Shown here: positions 40,782 through 53,463 of the stretch, one piece after another | How positions within the stretch are numbered: the first letter of the stretch is position 1 | How the letters are laid out: the number at the start of each line of letters is the position of its first letter | Assembly: GCA_943737045.1 (NCBI GenBank) | Contig: CALSFV010000369.1 | Location: 124,001 to 188,000 of the forward strand | Direction of reading: 5' to 3' | DNA: 64,000 nt | DNA from: Parapristionchus giblindavisi | Taxonomy: Eukaryota > Nematoda > Chromadorea > Rhabditida > Diplogasteridae | Notes under the pieces: generated by a model | What the model was told of the DNA's origin: nothing | What the model saw: only the letters and a program-made list of their open reading frames with translations | Databases searched by the model: none | Translations under genes and position numbers: made by a program

Positions 40782-41036
40782 GTCTAAATCGAACCTTAAA
40801 TTAATACTGAAATCGCAATCTGAGATTTATTATGTAAGCAGTAAAGTGTTTTGTTCAATTAAATTTTTTTACAATAGTTTTTGGAGCAAATTTTTAAAAC
40901 TAACAATGAAGGCAGCATTAAAGACAAAGATCACACTACCTCGGAATCCAACGAGTCGATGGCACAAGGTCCAAGTTCTTTATCGATATTAGAGGCGAGA
41001 AGAGAAGTGAAGTGAATGATCGAAGAATCTGTAGTT

Positions 41037-41044
41037 CTTATATA
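41037..41044 (-). promoter_or_regulatory. TATA box of class II copy 2
   Basis: TATATAAG upstream of a conserved first exon ending GGATTCCGAG|gtagtg near 40940. Confidence 0.55.
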
Positions 41045-41498
41045 CGAGTCGACGTGTCCTTGCAACATTTTAATCTGAATATTCTGCAGGAATTTAAACT
41101 CAATATTGTACAATCTAATTAATGGCTACGTACTATTTCTTATTTCATACTACATACTACTTCATACCAAGTGGAATTTCTCACTTTTTCAATAACATTT
41201 TCATTTTAGTCCCCTTAAATGCAAATTCATCCTAGATTCGACCAAAAATGTTGGAGAAATTTAGTCAAATACATAATAATGGCTTGCTTCACGCCGTTCC
41301 TTTAGCGGTTGCACACCAAAAAACCAAGATGAACACATTTAACAAATAGAAAAAAGTTTAATTTTTTTTAATTTTTTTAATTTAATTTTTAATTTATGAA
41401 ACTTCTTCTAAACGGGAGTAAGAAAATTGAAATCGATTTTGTTAAAATATCGAATCGAAATCGTTTTTATCGTTTTCGGCATAATTGATTGTCATGTA

Positions 41499-41545
41499 CA
41501 GTGGCAGCCAAAAGTATTCGGACGAAACTTTGAAATGTCATAACT
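41499..41545. mobile_element. Tc1/mariner-like inverted-repeat end
   Basis: TA followed by CAGTGGCAGCCAAAAGTATT, a typical Tc1-like terminus. The same end recurs at 63955-64000 at the matching place in the array, so it was inserted before duplication. The other end is not identified. Confidence 0.65.
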
Positions 41546-41692
41546 TTTGACTGATGAGCAATCGGGCTCGTCTTTTGACATGATACTATAGTACCAGCGT
41601 GCATCATAGTCTACTCCCATTGTTATGATTCGTCGTCGTATTATTGTACACGTTAGTTTAGAGCGTACAACAAGGGTGAAAGAGAGATTACG

Positions 41693-41770
41693 GATGCGGC
41701 AATAGGGATTCGAACCTGCGCCCCCTTCTGGATGGACAGTCGCTCGAGTTACCATTAGGCCATGCGAATA
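41693..41770 (-). repeat. tRNA-derived SINE-like segment
   Basis: Minus strand CATGGCCTAATGGTAACTC (A-box-like) then CAGGTTCGAATCCC (B box). The T stem does not pair, so not a functional tRNA. Confidence 0.6.
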
Positions 41771-43907
41771 TCTTTCTTTTAAAAGCGCTCGTATAAAAGG
41801 AGGGATATAAAAGGAGCGCTGCGAATGCCAGACGGGTTTGAGCGAGGGGTAGTTGAGAGAGGAAAGAGAGGAATTGAAGAGTGAAATGTGTATTTCGCTA
41901 TTTATGGTGTGGCACACCACAAATTTTACCGTTCACTTCAGAAAGCTCGCCTGCTTAGCAGTTGCGCCGTTTTGTAATTATTGTATAGTTCTATTTCCCG
42001 GCTTAATGTACAGGCTCTGTTATGATTGAACTAACAATAACGTGTAGTGGGGCGATCCTCGAACCTCTCTGCACTTACTCAGCAGAAATTATTTCCTCAG
42101 CTGGATTTTTCTGAAGCTTGTTGTTAACAGAGTATGAAAAACATTTACTGCCGAGTAGAGTCCGCTATGCCATCTATTCGAGCTAATTCATTCCTGTGAG
42201 AAAATCGAAATTTCCAACAACACTGAAATTGAGCAAAAATCTCATAACTCAGTGAAGCTACAGGCTACAAACTTGGTATAGACAATAGCCCATGAGTGAT
42301 ACAAAACCTGGCCGAGTATGAGCCCGATCGGTTGAATTTTGCGAAATTTCGAAAATTTATGTTTCTCATTTTTCGAGGTACAGTAAGTACCTGCTAAGCT
42401 TAATATCCATTCTGTTTAACAGCAATATGTCTTCTATATATAGTAGACGACAGTGTACTATTGTTTCATGACGCTCGGAGCTAATTTGCAATTCTTCGCT
42501 CTGACACGACTCTCTCGCTTTCTTTGTATATTATATTATATTTTATCAACGTGCGTATGCACGAAACGAAACACATAAAAGTGACTAGTGAAAATTCATG
42601 AAATTTAAATGTGATATATTGGGGGGGGGTCAGGGTTTGATATCTTTTGTTGCCGTCACCGCCTCTTTTTGACTGTAAAGTCTGCATTTCAAATCGATGA
42701 AAAAAATCGATGAATCGATGAATCCATGAAATCGAACCGAGGTCGATGAGCAGACGGCTGCGAAGTAATAGATACGAGGGTGGTGGGGTTACGGTAAGTA
42801 TAGGTATTCTAGTTACGGTTATGATTTGGGCTTCTGGTGGTGTGTGAATCCATGCATAATACTGGCATTATCGTGTATGAAATATAACAAATGATACGTT
42901 GATGCTGCATCAGATGCATCGTCGAATCGTGCAGAGTATATGCTTGATTCATGGGTTCAAAACTTGAGTTGGACGTGGTTACTGTAGTTGAGCTAGAAGG
43001 ATTACTGTACATGGGCAGGGATGGTCAAAGAATAGGTCTATATCCATTACTATGTTTTCTTACGTTCGAAATACATGTGTAAGCTCAATCATGAAAAATA
43101 AAATAAATTAAATTAAATCATGACAGAGTGATGGGTGACTTCTACGCGGACGGTGGCGGAGTGGAGGGCAAGAAGGAAGGCTTGTACGGTGTCTACGTCC
43201 TGAGTGGAGAACGATAGGATTACGGTATGTGGTAACTATTGATTGATTCTTTCAAGCTCAATATTTGCGCTCTGCATGGTTTGCCATATAGTTGCGGTTG
43301 CCAAATTCGGTTGGTAATGAAATTAGAATGGACTTGTTGGTGATTTGGTGTGCGTACAGCAACAGAGATGGTGCCTGGCGATCACATGTGGTGTAACAAC
43401 CTTCGAAATTTTGAATTTCACCTGTAACCACAGGCAAATTCGACCATAACTTGTCAGTTTACTTTGATTTTTGGCTATATTTCGCATCTTGCCGCAAAAT
43501 TGTATCCACACGCGTTTGAAGCGTCTGGGATATTCAAAGACGATCACTTTTACAACAATATCTTTGAATTCTTGATTCCAACTCTTTTCATAGCCGGTTT
43601 AACGAAATCAGGGCGAGAATACTCCAACATATCACCAAACTTCCAATCCCCAAGCGCTACGTGGTAGCTGTAAAATGTTGCATCTCGGAACAGTTTATTC
43701 TGTGAGTGAACGATAATAGTGTCGAAGATTTAATCAGCAGTTTGACCCGTTACGTCTTCATGCCTCTCGTGTGCGACAAATTCCTGACGGGTTCAATGCA
43801 TTCTTGTCACATCGAAAATTCTCTAATAAATCTGATAAATTAGTAATTTATTGCTTTATTTATTTATTTATTCATTCATATGATTTCTGTCTTTTTTTAT
43901 TATTATT

Positions 43908-43908
43908 C

Positions 43909-43951
<43 letters not shown>

Positions 43952-43974
43952 TTAATATTAATAATAATAATAAT

Positions 43975-44058
<84 letters not shown>
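43908..44058. repeat. Expanded (AAT)n microsatellite before POLD3 exon 6
   Basis: About 150 bp of AAT/ATT runs up to the acceptor ATTTCAG. The matching tract in copy 1 (31074-31110) is about 37 bp. Confidence 0.9.
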
Positions 44059-44190
44059 TTCAGGCAATGGCGAAGCCGAGGATTCCCACTGCCTTCGACG
44101 CGCTCAGAATGGTATTCTAATATTTTATATTTATTTTTCTAACTTCACCTGAGAAAAAATGGGACAATGTCTGTTATTTACCTGCAGATA

Positions 44191-44658
44191 TCGTACATGT
44201 AAAAATAGTTGTATCATGAACGGTGTGAATGGATCTGAACGGATCAGGCCGATCAAACGGGATTGTGAGCGAGAAGATCATTTTCGTTATATTTCTTTCT
44301 TTTCATTGTTTTTATTTTCATCGAATCTACTATATTGAAATACATTACTCCAAAATATTGCCTTTTAACAAAAATCATCATTTTCGCGAGGAATAAATTG
44401 CTCCAATGAACCAAAATTGACCCATTTATTCAGCGTATAATCGGAACAATTTATTCATTTGTAAAGCAATGATTTTTTTGCTAAATGGCAATGTTTTGGC
44501 GTGAATTCTTTCAATACAGTTGATTCGAAGGAAAGAAAAACAATGAAAAGAAAGAAAAATAACGAAAATGGCTTTCTCGCTCACAATCCCGTTTGATCGG
44601 CCTGATCCGTTCAGATCCATTCACACCGTTCATGATACAACTATTTTTACATGTACGA
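44191..44658. mobile_element. 468-bp foldback MITE, TCGTACATGTAAAAA ends
   Basis: The arms begin TCGTACATGTAAAAATAG and end with its complement, including GGATCTGAACGGATCAGGCC. Inserted in POLD3 copy 3 intron 6, where copy 1 has an uninterrupted CTGCAGATATTTT. A relative is at 53464-53945. Confidence 0.85.
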
Positions 44659-45458
44659 TATTTTTTTAATAAGGTCGATTTCAAATTTAGTCTTGCAATC
44701 TATGTCACACGATTGTTTTGTATCAACCATCTCTGCTTCTGCCCAATCTGGCTCGCTCTTTTCTCGGTCTTTTCTCGGTCTTCAGACCAGCCGACCCCGT
44801 GCAGTAGCACGGGGAAAAGTGCACGAAATACAAAGTAAGTAAATCTGTCCTTCAGGCGCAAGGCGGTCGTCCCCTACCGAAGAAGATGCCGGAGAAGGCC
44901 GATATCCAGAAGCTGTTCAAGAAGGCCTGTGACAAGGAGAAGACGCCCAATGTACGGTAGTGATCTTTGATCTTTCAACGGTAGTGATCTTTGATCTTTC
45001 AAAGTACAATGGGACTGGGGATTACTCGTTTGATTTATCCCAATTGCCGAATCAAAAGGTAATTTTTACAAAATTATCGAAGCATTTTTGCTTTTGTCGG
45101 CTCCCTGCAGTGTCAATGTATGTCAGTCGCCTCTAAGTTTAGGTGTTATGCATCTGCTTTTACCTATATACTGTTCTATGGGTGGTCTTTCATCCCTCAT
45201 CTTTCGTGTTTCAGAACTCGCCCAAGAAGGTGCAGCCGAGTCCGTTCTCGTCGTTGGAGAAACAGAAGAAGGATAAGGAGAAGAGTGCGAGTGTGGAGAG
45301 GAAGAAGAGTCCTTCTGTAGAAGTAGAAAAGAAGGAGGACGAGGAGGCATCACGATCGCCCGTTTTCAGTAGGAAGTTAGTGAACAACTATAATGTTAAT
45401 CTTTGATCTTTGATCTTTCATCTTTATCTTACATACTTATGTGCCAGTGCATCGCATG

Positions 45459-45619
45459 CATAGTTCGAAAAGTATGTTACAAAGTACCAAGCCTGACCGC
45501 ATTTTGAGCCAAAATTTCACAAGAATCGAAAAACCTGACCGCATTTTGAGCCAAATTTGCCAAAAATAGAAAAACCTGACCGCATTTTGTAAACCGATAA
45601 CCTAGCTATTCGACCTATG
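45459..45619. mobile_element. 161-bp hAT-like MITE with 8-bp target duplication
   Basis: Ends CATAGTTCGAA/TTCGACCTATG, flanked by ATCGCATG (45451-45458, 45620-45627). The empty site is present in copies 1 and 4 (GTGCATCGCATGCACTG). Interior has a CCTGACCGCATTTTG repeat. Confidence 0.9.
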
Positions 45620-45854
45620 ATCGCATGCACTGTTGTGCAAAAGAAACAAACATAAAACAAAAGGAGTGCGAGAAAATGTGTGAAACGAGGAGAAATTTTG
45701 TCTGGTTTTTATTTATTTTCTGAACAACACGTAAGATTTGGGAGGGGGGGGGGGGGGGGTGGGGGAGAGAGATTTCATATTCGTATTTTTTTATTGTGTG
45801 CACTGAAAATGAACAAACGGGAGAGGGATAGCTATGTATCTTTTAGCCGAGTTA

Positions 45855-45968
45855 ATTTCAACACCCCGAACTAATTTTACTCTCCGCTCTCGCAACGCTC
45901 TCTCGTAGGCAAAGAAAGCGAGAGAGCATTACCAGAGCGGAGAGCTTCATATTGGTTTCCAGATTTAA
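45855..45968. repeat. Hairpin MITE, GCTCTGGC family
   Basis: POLD3 copy 3 intron 8, orthologous in position to 32461. Confidence 0.8.
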
Positions 45969-47937
45969 ATGAAGAGATGATTTCTCGAAGTATCAAAAAG
46001 TGAAATGAAGCATCGTGATGAATAGATAAACTTCTCCTGTATTTTCATATTTTCATCCCGATGATTCCTCGTTTCTCCTGGTTCATTAGTTCAACTTCGG
46101 GACGCGCATAAACGATAGAGTTATCTTTCACGATGTTCATTGATTCGATTACAGACGCCAACGTAAGATCTTCATCGACGACGAAGACGACAGTGACGTG
46201 AAGGAGGTCGCGGCGACGAAGAAACCGGTCGCCAGTAAGAAAGAGGCGGAGCCTGCGGCCAAGCAAACCAAGAAGGCGACTGAGCCAGCCACCAAGAAGA
46301 GGCCAGCCACAGTGGAGAAGAAGGAATCGACGAAGAAGAAGACAAACATTATCGAATGTAGAGTGATTTTTGAAAATAATATTGATTGAATTTCAAAAAA
46401 AATCAATCGATAATCATTGCAGCTGATGATGATCTATTCGACACCGGCGACAGTAGTCCGGAGAAGGCGATGGACGTAGACGAGGTATTGATTGAACTTA
46501 CAAGATTATTGATTGGTTTAGTGAGGTTATTGATTGATTTTGTAGTATTCTTGATTGATTTAGTAAGATTATTGATTGTCTTTATGAGATTATTGATTGA
46601 TTCTGCATTTACAGGAATCTCCAAAGGCAAAGTCGTCTAGTAAGACGAAGAAGGAGACGACGGCCAAGAGAAGCCAAACTCTCGAACAAACGGGCGCACT
46701 GCGACGATCACGTATGCGATTTTATCTTTGATCTTTGAACCTTGATCTTTGATCTCTGAACGTTTAACGCGTTGACAATGTCTTGGCTGATGGATACTGT
46801 ATCCTTGCGGCCTCCGTATGATCATTCTCGAAAAAAATCCCACTATTATTGATTTATCTGATCTTTGATCTTTTGTAGCTCGTAAGCACACAGACACCAC
46901 TGCCTCGTCGTCCTCCTCAGCCGGTCCAGCAAAGAAGCTCGTGAAGAAAGAGATGACGTACATGGACGACGATGGATTCCTGGGTACGGTAGTCTACACA
47001 TAGATTATCGATCGCCAACTGGCTATAATATATTACCGTATACTTGTGCTTACAGTAACCCGCATGGAGACGGTGGAGGAGGAGCTTACGGAGACAGAGT
47101 TACAAGCGAGGAAGAAGAAGGAAGAAGAGGAGAAGGCGAGACAGCCACTGCAGACAGCATCCAAGAAGACGAATGTGCCAGTAGTACCAGTCAAGGTGGG
47201 ATTACGGTAGTGGGGGTGTAGGGTATACTGTAGTAGGGTTTCACAGAAAACTAAGGGGAATAGGGTTATACGATAGTTGGGTTGTACGGAAGAATAGGAG
47301 CTTTTGAATAACATATATGATAGAGTGGTTTGCTAATTTTGTCTTTGGTTTGCCAAGATGGGATGCAACGTATACGGTAGTGGGGAAATATGGTTGATGG
47401 GGGCTATCCCGAAAAACGGTAGTTGAAATGTTACGAAATGTAAATGCATAGTTTGTTGCACAGTTTTAGCAGAGCATTTGAATATCATGCTGGTTTGCTA
47501 ATTTCGTATTTGGTCTGCGTAATGAATGATTTAAATGTTGAATGATTCTAAAGTTTCGAAAGATCAAAATATGTTTAGACTGGATCGAAGAAGAATGCCT
47601 CTGCGGCTGCAGGGCAATCAAAGATCAGCTCATTCTTCACCAAGAAGTAGATCAGCCAAATCAATCGATAATCAGATCAATGTATTGATTATTTAACCTA
47701 CGTATTCTGGTACCGATCCATGTATAAAAAGTTGATCATTCCTTCTGTATCGTGTTGTATTTGTTCTTTAATAAAAGTTTTATGTAGTTTACATTGCGGA
47801 TCTCACGATTATTCTATTACTATATCTTGTCTATTTTATGTTTGTAATTTGTCGATATAAAAAGTTTGCATCATAATGTGCACACTTCCTTAAAAACACG
47901 GTAAAATCGGATATGGTTTTATTCGATATAACGGCCA

Positions 47938-48341
47938 CTAGTGGGGGAACTGTATCTGTGGCATGATTACCGGAGGGTCCATTTGAATATCGCCAACTCG
48001 ACGGCGTCTAAAACCGGGCCGAAATCCTGAATAATTGATTTAAACTTACCTTGATACATTTCTTTTGGAATCTATCGATTTATTGATTACCTTTGCCACA
48101 AACTATGATTCCACACTTCGCTCTGTTGATCTCCTCTATTTGCTCCTTTGAAAGCGAACTACCTCCTAATGCCTTCAAAAATTTACGTTAGATCGGTTAA
48201 ATTATATGCCCGAATATTGTTTTCATGTAATTTATATTAAATTTACTTTACCTTTCTCTGTTCACGCTTGACAGGAAATCTATCAAAGTTCACGGCAGCT
48301 ATAGCTAATTGAAGCAAGAAAAAGAAGAGGATCCACTTCAT
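47938..48341 (-). CDS. Class I secreted peptide precursor, copy 3 (86 aa)
   Basis: Exons 48341-48252, 48172-48091 and 48026-47938, all open with intact splice sites. Compared with copy 1: signal peptide MKWILFFFLLQLAIAA, FPVKR kept, CGIIVCGKG in place of CAMIACGRG (both Cys, the spacing and Gly-basic kept), RRRR kept, last residue His for Leu. Many changes are amino-acid replacements outside the motifs, so the motifs look constrained. TATAAG lies upstream at 48561. Confidence 0.75.
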
Positions 48342-49176
48342 GTCTAAATTGAACCTTAAATGAATACTGAAAATCGCAATCTGAAATTTAAACAGTAAAA
48401 TGATTTGATCACTTTAAATTGTTTACAATAGTTTTTGGCTTAACATTAGAGTATCAAAGAGAAACCTCGGAATCCAATGAGATGGAACAAGGTCCAAGCT
48501 CTTTATTGATATCAGAGACGAAGACGAGAAGAGAAGTGAATGATCGAAGAATCTGTGGTTCTTATACGGACGTTTCTTTGCAAAATATTAATCTGAATAT
48601 TCCGCAACAATGTAAAGTTAATTTGTACAGTACATTCTAATTTAGGGCTACATAGTAATGGATGCTGCACACCACTCTTTTAGCGGTGGCATACCAAACA
48701 AATCAGATGAACACAGTTAAAAAATTGAAATTGAAAAATGCGAAGAGAAACTAAAAATGACGATTTTAAGCGAATTTTTTTAAACTTTTCTAAATCGATC
48801 CTCCATATTTTGTAAATCAATATAAAAATCACGACGAGGATGCCGAAGATGAATGATTTTAACTACTGATATTTTTTATAAAAAAGGTCAATGTGAAATC
48901 GAGTCAATCCTCGCGCGATCTGTTGATATGTCACACGATTGTTTTGTGTCAACCACCTCTTCTTCTGATCAATCTGTCTCGGTGTTGGTCTTGGTTTTGG
49001 ATTTCGGTCTTGGATTTCGGTCTTGGATTTCGGTTTGGGTCTTTGTCTTGGCTCTTGGTCTTAGTTCTTGTTTCTCGATCTTGCTCTCTTTGGGTCTTGG
49101 TCATGAGAAAAATGCAGCCCGTGCAGAAACGAGAATAGCGCACAAGGAAGAAAATACAATTCAATCTCTTCTTCAG

Positions 49177-51734
49177 GCGCAAGGCGGTCGTCCCCTGCCG
49201 AAGAAGAAGGAGGAGAAGATCAATATATAGAAGTTGTTCAAGAAGGCCTGTGACAAGGAGAAGACGCCCAAGGTACGGTAGTGATCTTTGATCTTTCAAG
49301 ATACTGTAGGACTGGGGGTTTTTCGGACGTGGGCAAAGTCTGGAGAAATCCGTATGATATACTAAATACTTGTGATTGCAATTTCAACATTTTGCTAATT
49401 TTATAAAATAAGACTATCGTTTAAAGCACACATCTTTCGCGTTTCAGAACTCGCCCAAGAAGGTGGAGCCGAGTCCATTCTCGTCGTTGGAGAAACAGAA
49501 GAAAGATAAGGAGAAGAGTGTGGAGAGGAAGAAGAGTCCTTCTGTAGAAGAGGAGGGGAAGAAGGAGGACGAGGAGGCATCACGATCGCCCGTTTTCAGT
49601 AGGAAGTAAGTGAATAACTATTATATTAATATTTGATCTTTGATCTTTCATCTTTATATTTCATCTTACATACTTATGTGCCAGTGCATCGCATGCACTG
49701 TTGTGCAAAAGAAACAAACATAAAACAAAAGGAGTGCGAGAGAAACGAGGAGAAATTTTGTCTGGTTTTGTTTATTTTTCTGAACAACACGTCAGATTTG
49801 GGAGGTGGAGGAGAGAGATTTCATATTCGTATTTTTTTATTGTGTGCACTGAAAATGAACAAACGGGAGAGGGATAGCTATGTATCTTTTAGCCGAGTTA
49901 ATTTCAACACCCCGAACTAATTTTACTCTCCGCTCTGGCAACGCTCTCTCGTAGGCAAAGAAAGCGAGAGAGCATTACCAGAGCGGAGAGCTTCATATTG
50001 GTTTCGAGATTTAAATGAAGAGATGATTTCTCGAAGTATCAAAAAGTAAAAGGAAGCATCGTGATGAATAGATAAACTTCTCCTGTATTTTCATATTTTC
50101 ATCCCGATGATTCCTTGTTTCTCCTGGTTCATTAGTTCAACTTTTGGACGCATATCAACGATGGATTTCACTTCGCTTTTCGTAATATACATAATTGATT
50201 CGATTTCAGACGCCAACGTAAGATCTTCATCGACGACGAAGACGACAGTGACGTGAAGGAGGTCGCGGCGACGAAGAAACCGGTCGCCAGTAAGAAAGAG
50301 GCGGAGCCTGCGGCCAAGCAAACCAAGAAGGCGACTGAGCCAATCACCAAGAAGCGGCCAGTCACAGTGGAGAAGAAGGAATCGACGAAGAAGAAGACGA
50401 ACATTATCGAATGTAGATTGATTTTTGAAAATAATATTGATTGAATTTTAAAAAAATCAATCGATAATCATTGCAGCTGATGATGATCTATTCGACACCG
50501 GCGACAGTAGTCCGGAGAAGGCGATGGAAGTGGACGAGGTATTGATTGAATTTACAAGATTATTGGTTGTTTTAGCAAGATTATTGATTGGTTTAGAAAG
50601 GTTATTGATTGATTTAGTAAGATTATTGGTTGATTTAGTAAGATTATTGATTGATTTAGTGAGTATATTGATTGAGTCTACATTTACAGGAATCTCCAAA
50701 GGCAAAGTCGTCTAGTAAGACGAAGAAGGACTCGACAGCGAAGGGCAACCAAACGCTAGAACAAACGGGCGCACTGCGACGATCACGTATGCGATTTGAT
50801 CTTTGATCTCTGAACCTTGATCTTTGATCTCTGAATCTTGATCTTTGACCACTGATCTGTGAACATTGAATGCCTTGCCAATATCTTAGCTGGTGAATAA
50901 CCAACAATCGATTTGGTCATTCTAAAAAAAGAAATCACTATTCATGATTTATCTGATCTTTGATCTTTGATCTCTTGCAGCTCGTAAGCACACAACACCA
51001 CTGCCTCGTCGTCCTCCTCATCCGGTCCAGCAAAGAAACTCGTGAAGAAGGAGATGACGTACATGGACGACGATGGATTCCTGGCTACGGTACTCTGCCC
51101 ATCGATTATCGATTGCGAACTGGCTATAATATATTACCGTATACTTGTGCTTACAGTAACCCGCATGGAGACGGTGGAGGAGGAACTTACGGAGACAGAG
51201 TTACAAGCGAGGAAGAAGAAGGAAGAAGAGGAGAAGGCGAGACAACCACTGCAGACAGCATCCAAGAAGACAAATGTGCCAGTGGTACCAGTCAAGGTGG
51301 GATTACGGTAGTGGGGTGTAGGGCATACTGTAGTAGGGTTTTACAATAAAATATGGGGAGTAGTGTTATACGGTAGTTGGATTATGTGGAAGAATAGTAG
51401 CTTTTGGATATCATATATGATAGTGGTTTGGTAATTTCGTATTTGGTTAGCCAGGGTGGGATGCACTGTATACGGTAGTGGTAAATATGATTAAGTTGGG
51501 TTGGCCCAAAATACGGTTGCTGAAATGTTACGAAATGCGAATTCATAATTTGTTTCACAGTTTTGGCAGAGTATTTTAATATCATGCTGGTTTGCTAATT
51601 TTGTATTTGGGCTGCATAATAAATGATTTTAAAGTTTTGGAAGATCAGAATACAAATTATAGGCCGGATCGAAGAAGAATGCCTCTGCGGCTGCTGGACA
51701 ATCAAAGATCAGCTCATTCTTCACCAAAAAGTAG
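49177..51734 (+). pseudogene. POLD3 copy 4 (exons 7-14), nonsense and frameshift
   Basis: Exon 7 49177-49272 with in-frame TAG (49228-49230), exon 8 49448-49605 (3 bp shorter), exon 9 50210-50412, exon 10 50477-50538, exon 11 50690-50786, exon 12 50981-51084 with a 1-nt deletion and a donor changed from GGGTA to GGCTA, exon 13 51157-51296, exon 14 51663-51734 with an intact PIP box. No 5' exons. Confidence 0.88.
49901..50019. repeat. Hairpin MITE, GCTCTGGC family
   Basis: POLD3 copy 4 intron 8. Confidence 0.8.
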
Positions 51735-51987
51735 ATCAGCCAAATCAATCGATAATCAGATCAATGTGCTGATTATTTAACCTCTCCTCAATCGTATTTT
51801 GGTACCGATCCATGTGTAAAAATTTGATCATTCCCCCTATGTATCGAGTAGTATTTGTTCTTTAATAAACGTTTTATGTAGTTTACGTTGCGGATCTCAC
51901 GATTATTCTATTACTTTAACTTGTCTATTTTATATTTGTAATTCGTCGATATAAAAAGTTACTACTGAATTAAAGTCGAGGATGGTT

Positions 51988-52168
51988 TTATCCGAAATGG
52001 CCTCCGAAGGGGAACTATCCATTTGGGGGCGGTTCATTTTGAGCATCGCGGCGTCTATCAACTGTGGGGAAACCTATGTGGGGCGAGACTACTGGCGGGT
52101 CCATTTGAATATCGCTCACACGACGGCGTCTATCCACAGGGTCGGGAGAATCGGCGATGGCGGGAATT
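51988..52168 (-). pseudogene. Class II peptide gene remnant, copy 4 (exon 3 only)
   Basis: Matches exon 3 of copies 2 and 6, but a 4-nt deletion near its start shifts the frame, the PTGG-L/R-Y-G segment is partly lost, and GGACAG has become GGATAG. Exons 1 and 2 are absent. Confidence 0.8.
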
Positions 52169-52361
52169 CTGAATAATCGATTTTCAATTCACTTGATTTC
52201 TATTGATTATATTTATTGATTCATTACCCCTTCCACTAACCATCATTCCACCCCCTTTTGGAGCGAATTTTTAAAACTAACAATGAAGGCAGCATTAGAA
52301 ACAAACCTCGGAATCCAACCAGTCGATGTAATTCGATTGCGTTATTACTACTGTGGTGTTA

Positions 52362-52498
52362 CATTTTCAAACCGTGCGCACGGCGTGCGAACGTAAGAAA
52401 TGCACGCCGTGCGCACGGCGTGCATTTTTCTATGTGGTGTTACATTTTGAAACGTGCGCACGCCGTGCGCCCGTTTTGAAAATGTAACACCACATACG
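52362..52498. repeat. Nested palindromic repeat, TGTGGTGTTACATTTT ends
   Basis: Outer pair TGTGGTGTTACATTTTCAAA...TTTGAAAATGTAACACCACA with an inner GC palindrome (CGTGCGCACGGCGTGC) repeated. Same family as 52978-53043. Confidence 0.8.
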
Positions 52499-52834
52499 CA
52501 ATAATGAACTAATGTAATATCACCAATACATCATGGTTGCATTCCTTAATAAATTCTGTAGATTGACTCAAAAGATCAGCTTGATTGCTTTCCTGGATCA
52601 AAAGTTATTAAATATTGATATTAAATATTGATATTGATTTCAACATATACAGTACCAGCTAGTACCAGCTGTGTAGTACCAGCTGTGAGCTCCGCCAGGG
52701 CGGAGCTTAATGTTCAGCAAGTTTCTCTAATTTTCTGGATACAGAGAGATAGAGTGGTGAGAGAGCGCGCGCGACATGTTTTAACACGAAATTTGTGGTG
52801 CACGGTGGAGAGAGAGGGGAGGGCAGAGAGAGAG

Positions 52835-53213
52835 CACGGCGGTTCATTGGAGAGATACCCCTACATTTAACTTTGGCTTGAAGCCTCCCGCACTATGAAA
52901 AATCGGCAAAGTTGATTTGCACCAGGCGGGATTCGAACCCACGAGGTTCGGATCGCCACACAAAAGTTCTAAGCACTAATGTGGTGTTACATTTTCAAAA
53001 CGTGCGCACGGCGTGCGAACGTTTTGAAAATGTAACACCACATAAGCCATCTCAGCATGTGTCTTAGCTCGTAAAACTCGATGATAGCTCTAGTCAGAAG
53101 CGTTCGTATGGCGAGTAGCCGCAGCGCGCGCTCATTCATACCGTATCTAACTTTCGCGCTGGGAGGATCCCTCAGTTGCGGGAGCTCCTTAGGGAGCTCA
53201 CTGAGCCGCCGTG
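52835..53213. mobile_element. MITE with CACGGCGGTTCA ends, carrying a tRNA-like segment
   Basis: Same family as 14262-14512; GAGAG flanks both sides (52830-52834, 53214-53218). Internally on the minus strand it holds TGGCTTAGTGC (A box, split by a small palindrome) and GTGGGTTCGAATCCCGC, a properly pairing T arm. It looks like a DNA transposon derivative that captured or was hit by a tRNA-related sequence. Confidence 0.8.
52978..53043. mobile_element. Tiny near-perfect palindromic MITE inserted in the tRNA-like A box
   Basis: TGTGGTGTTACATTTTCAAA...TTTGAAAATGTAACACCACA, about 65 bp, with TA on both sides. Removing it restores TGGCTTAGTGC on the minus strand. Confidence 0.8.
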
Positions 53214-53463
53214 GAGAGTGGGAGAGAAAAAGAGAGAGAAAAGCGTGGCCGGTAACAAACACGATCACTATTCTGTTTTATTAATAGTGTATGATACTAT
53301 GCATTTGTTAGAAGTTCTGTTGGATTATTGTTTTTCTTTTTGCCTTTCACATTCAGAGCAACGTTATATTTTCAAGTTATCGATATGATTTTGTATGGTC
53401 TTGTTTAAATTTATTACGTTGTTTCGCCACATAAATATGCTGATTCATCTTTTTCAAAAATAG

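Larger units (their letters stand above)
42739..47650 (+). pseudogene. POLD3 copy 3 (end of exon 1, exon 2, exons 6-14)
   Basis: Matches: exon 1 tail 42739-42764, exon 2 43127-43224 with TAG at 43215-43217 (TCG in copy 1), exon 6 44064-44111, exon 7 44856-44951 (last base G changed to T at the donor), exon 8 45215-45375, exon 9 46155-46357, exon 10 46423-46484, exon 11 46615-46711, exon 12 46879-46983, exon 13 47056-47195, exon 14 47579-47650. Exons 3-5 are missing: intron 2 runs straight into intron 5. Exons 6-14 remain open and could make a truncated linker-plus-PIP-box protein if transcribed. Confidence 0.88.

Noticed and set aside
41693..41770. Functional tRNA gene
   Set aside because: A and B boxes are present but the T stem and acceptor do not pair; better explained as SINE heads (likewise 15688-15752 and 54733-54800).
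43771..44142. Poly-Asn frame
   Set aside because: Translation of the (AAT)n microsatellite in POLD3 copy 3.
48853..49230. 125-codon frames at 48853 and 57045
   Set aside because: They run through intron 6 (TCTTGGATTTCGG repeats) into a broken POLD3 exon 7; intronic chance frames.
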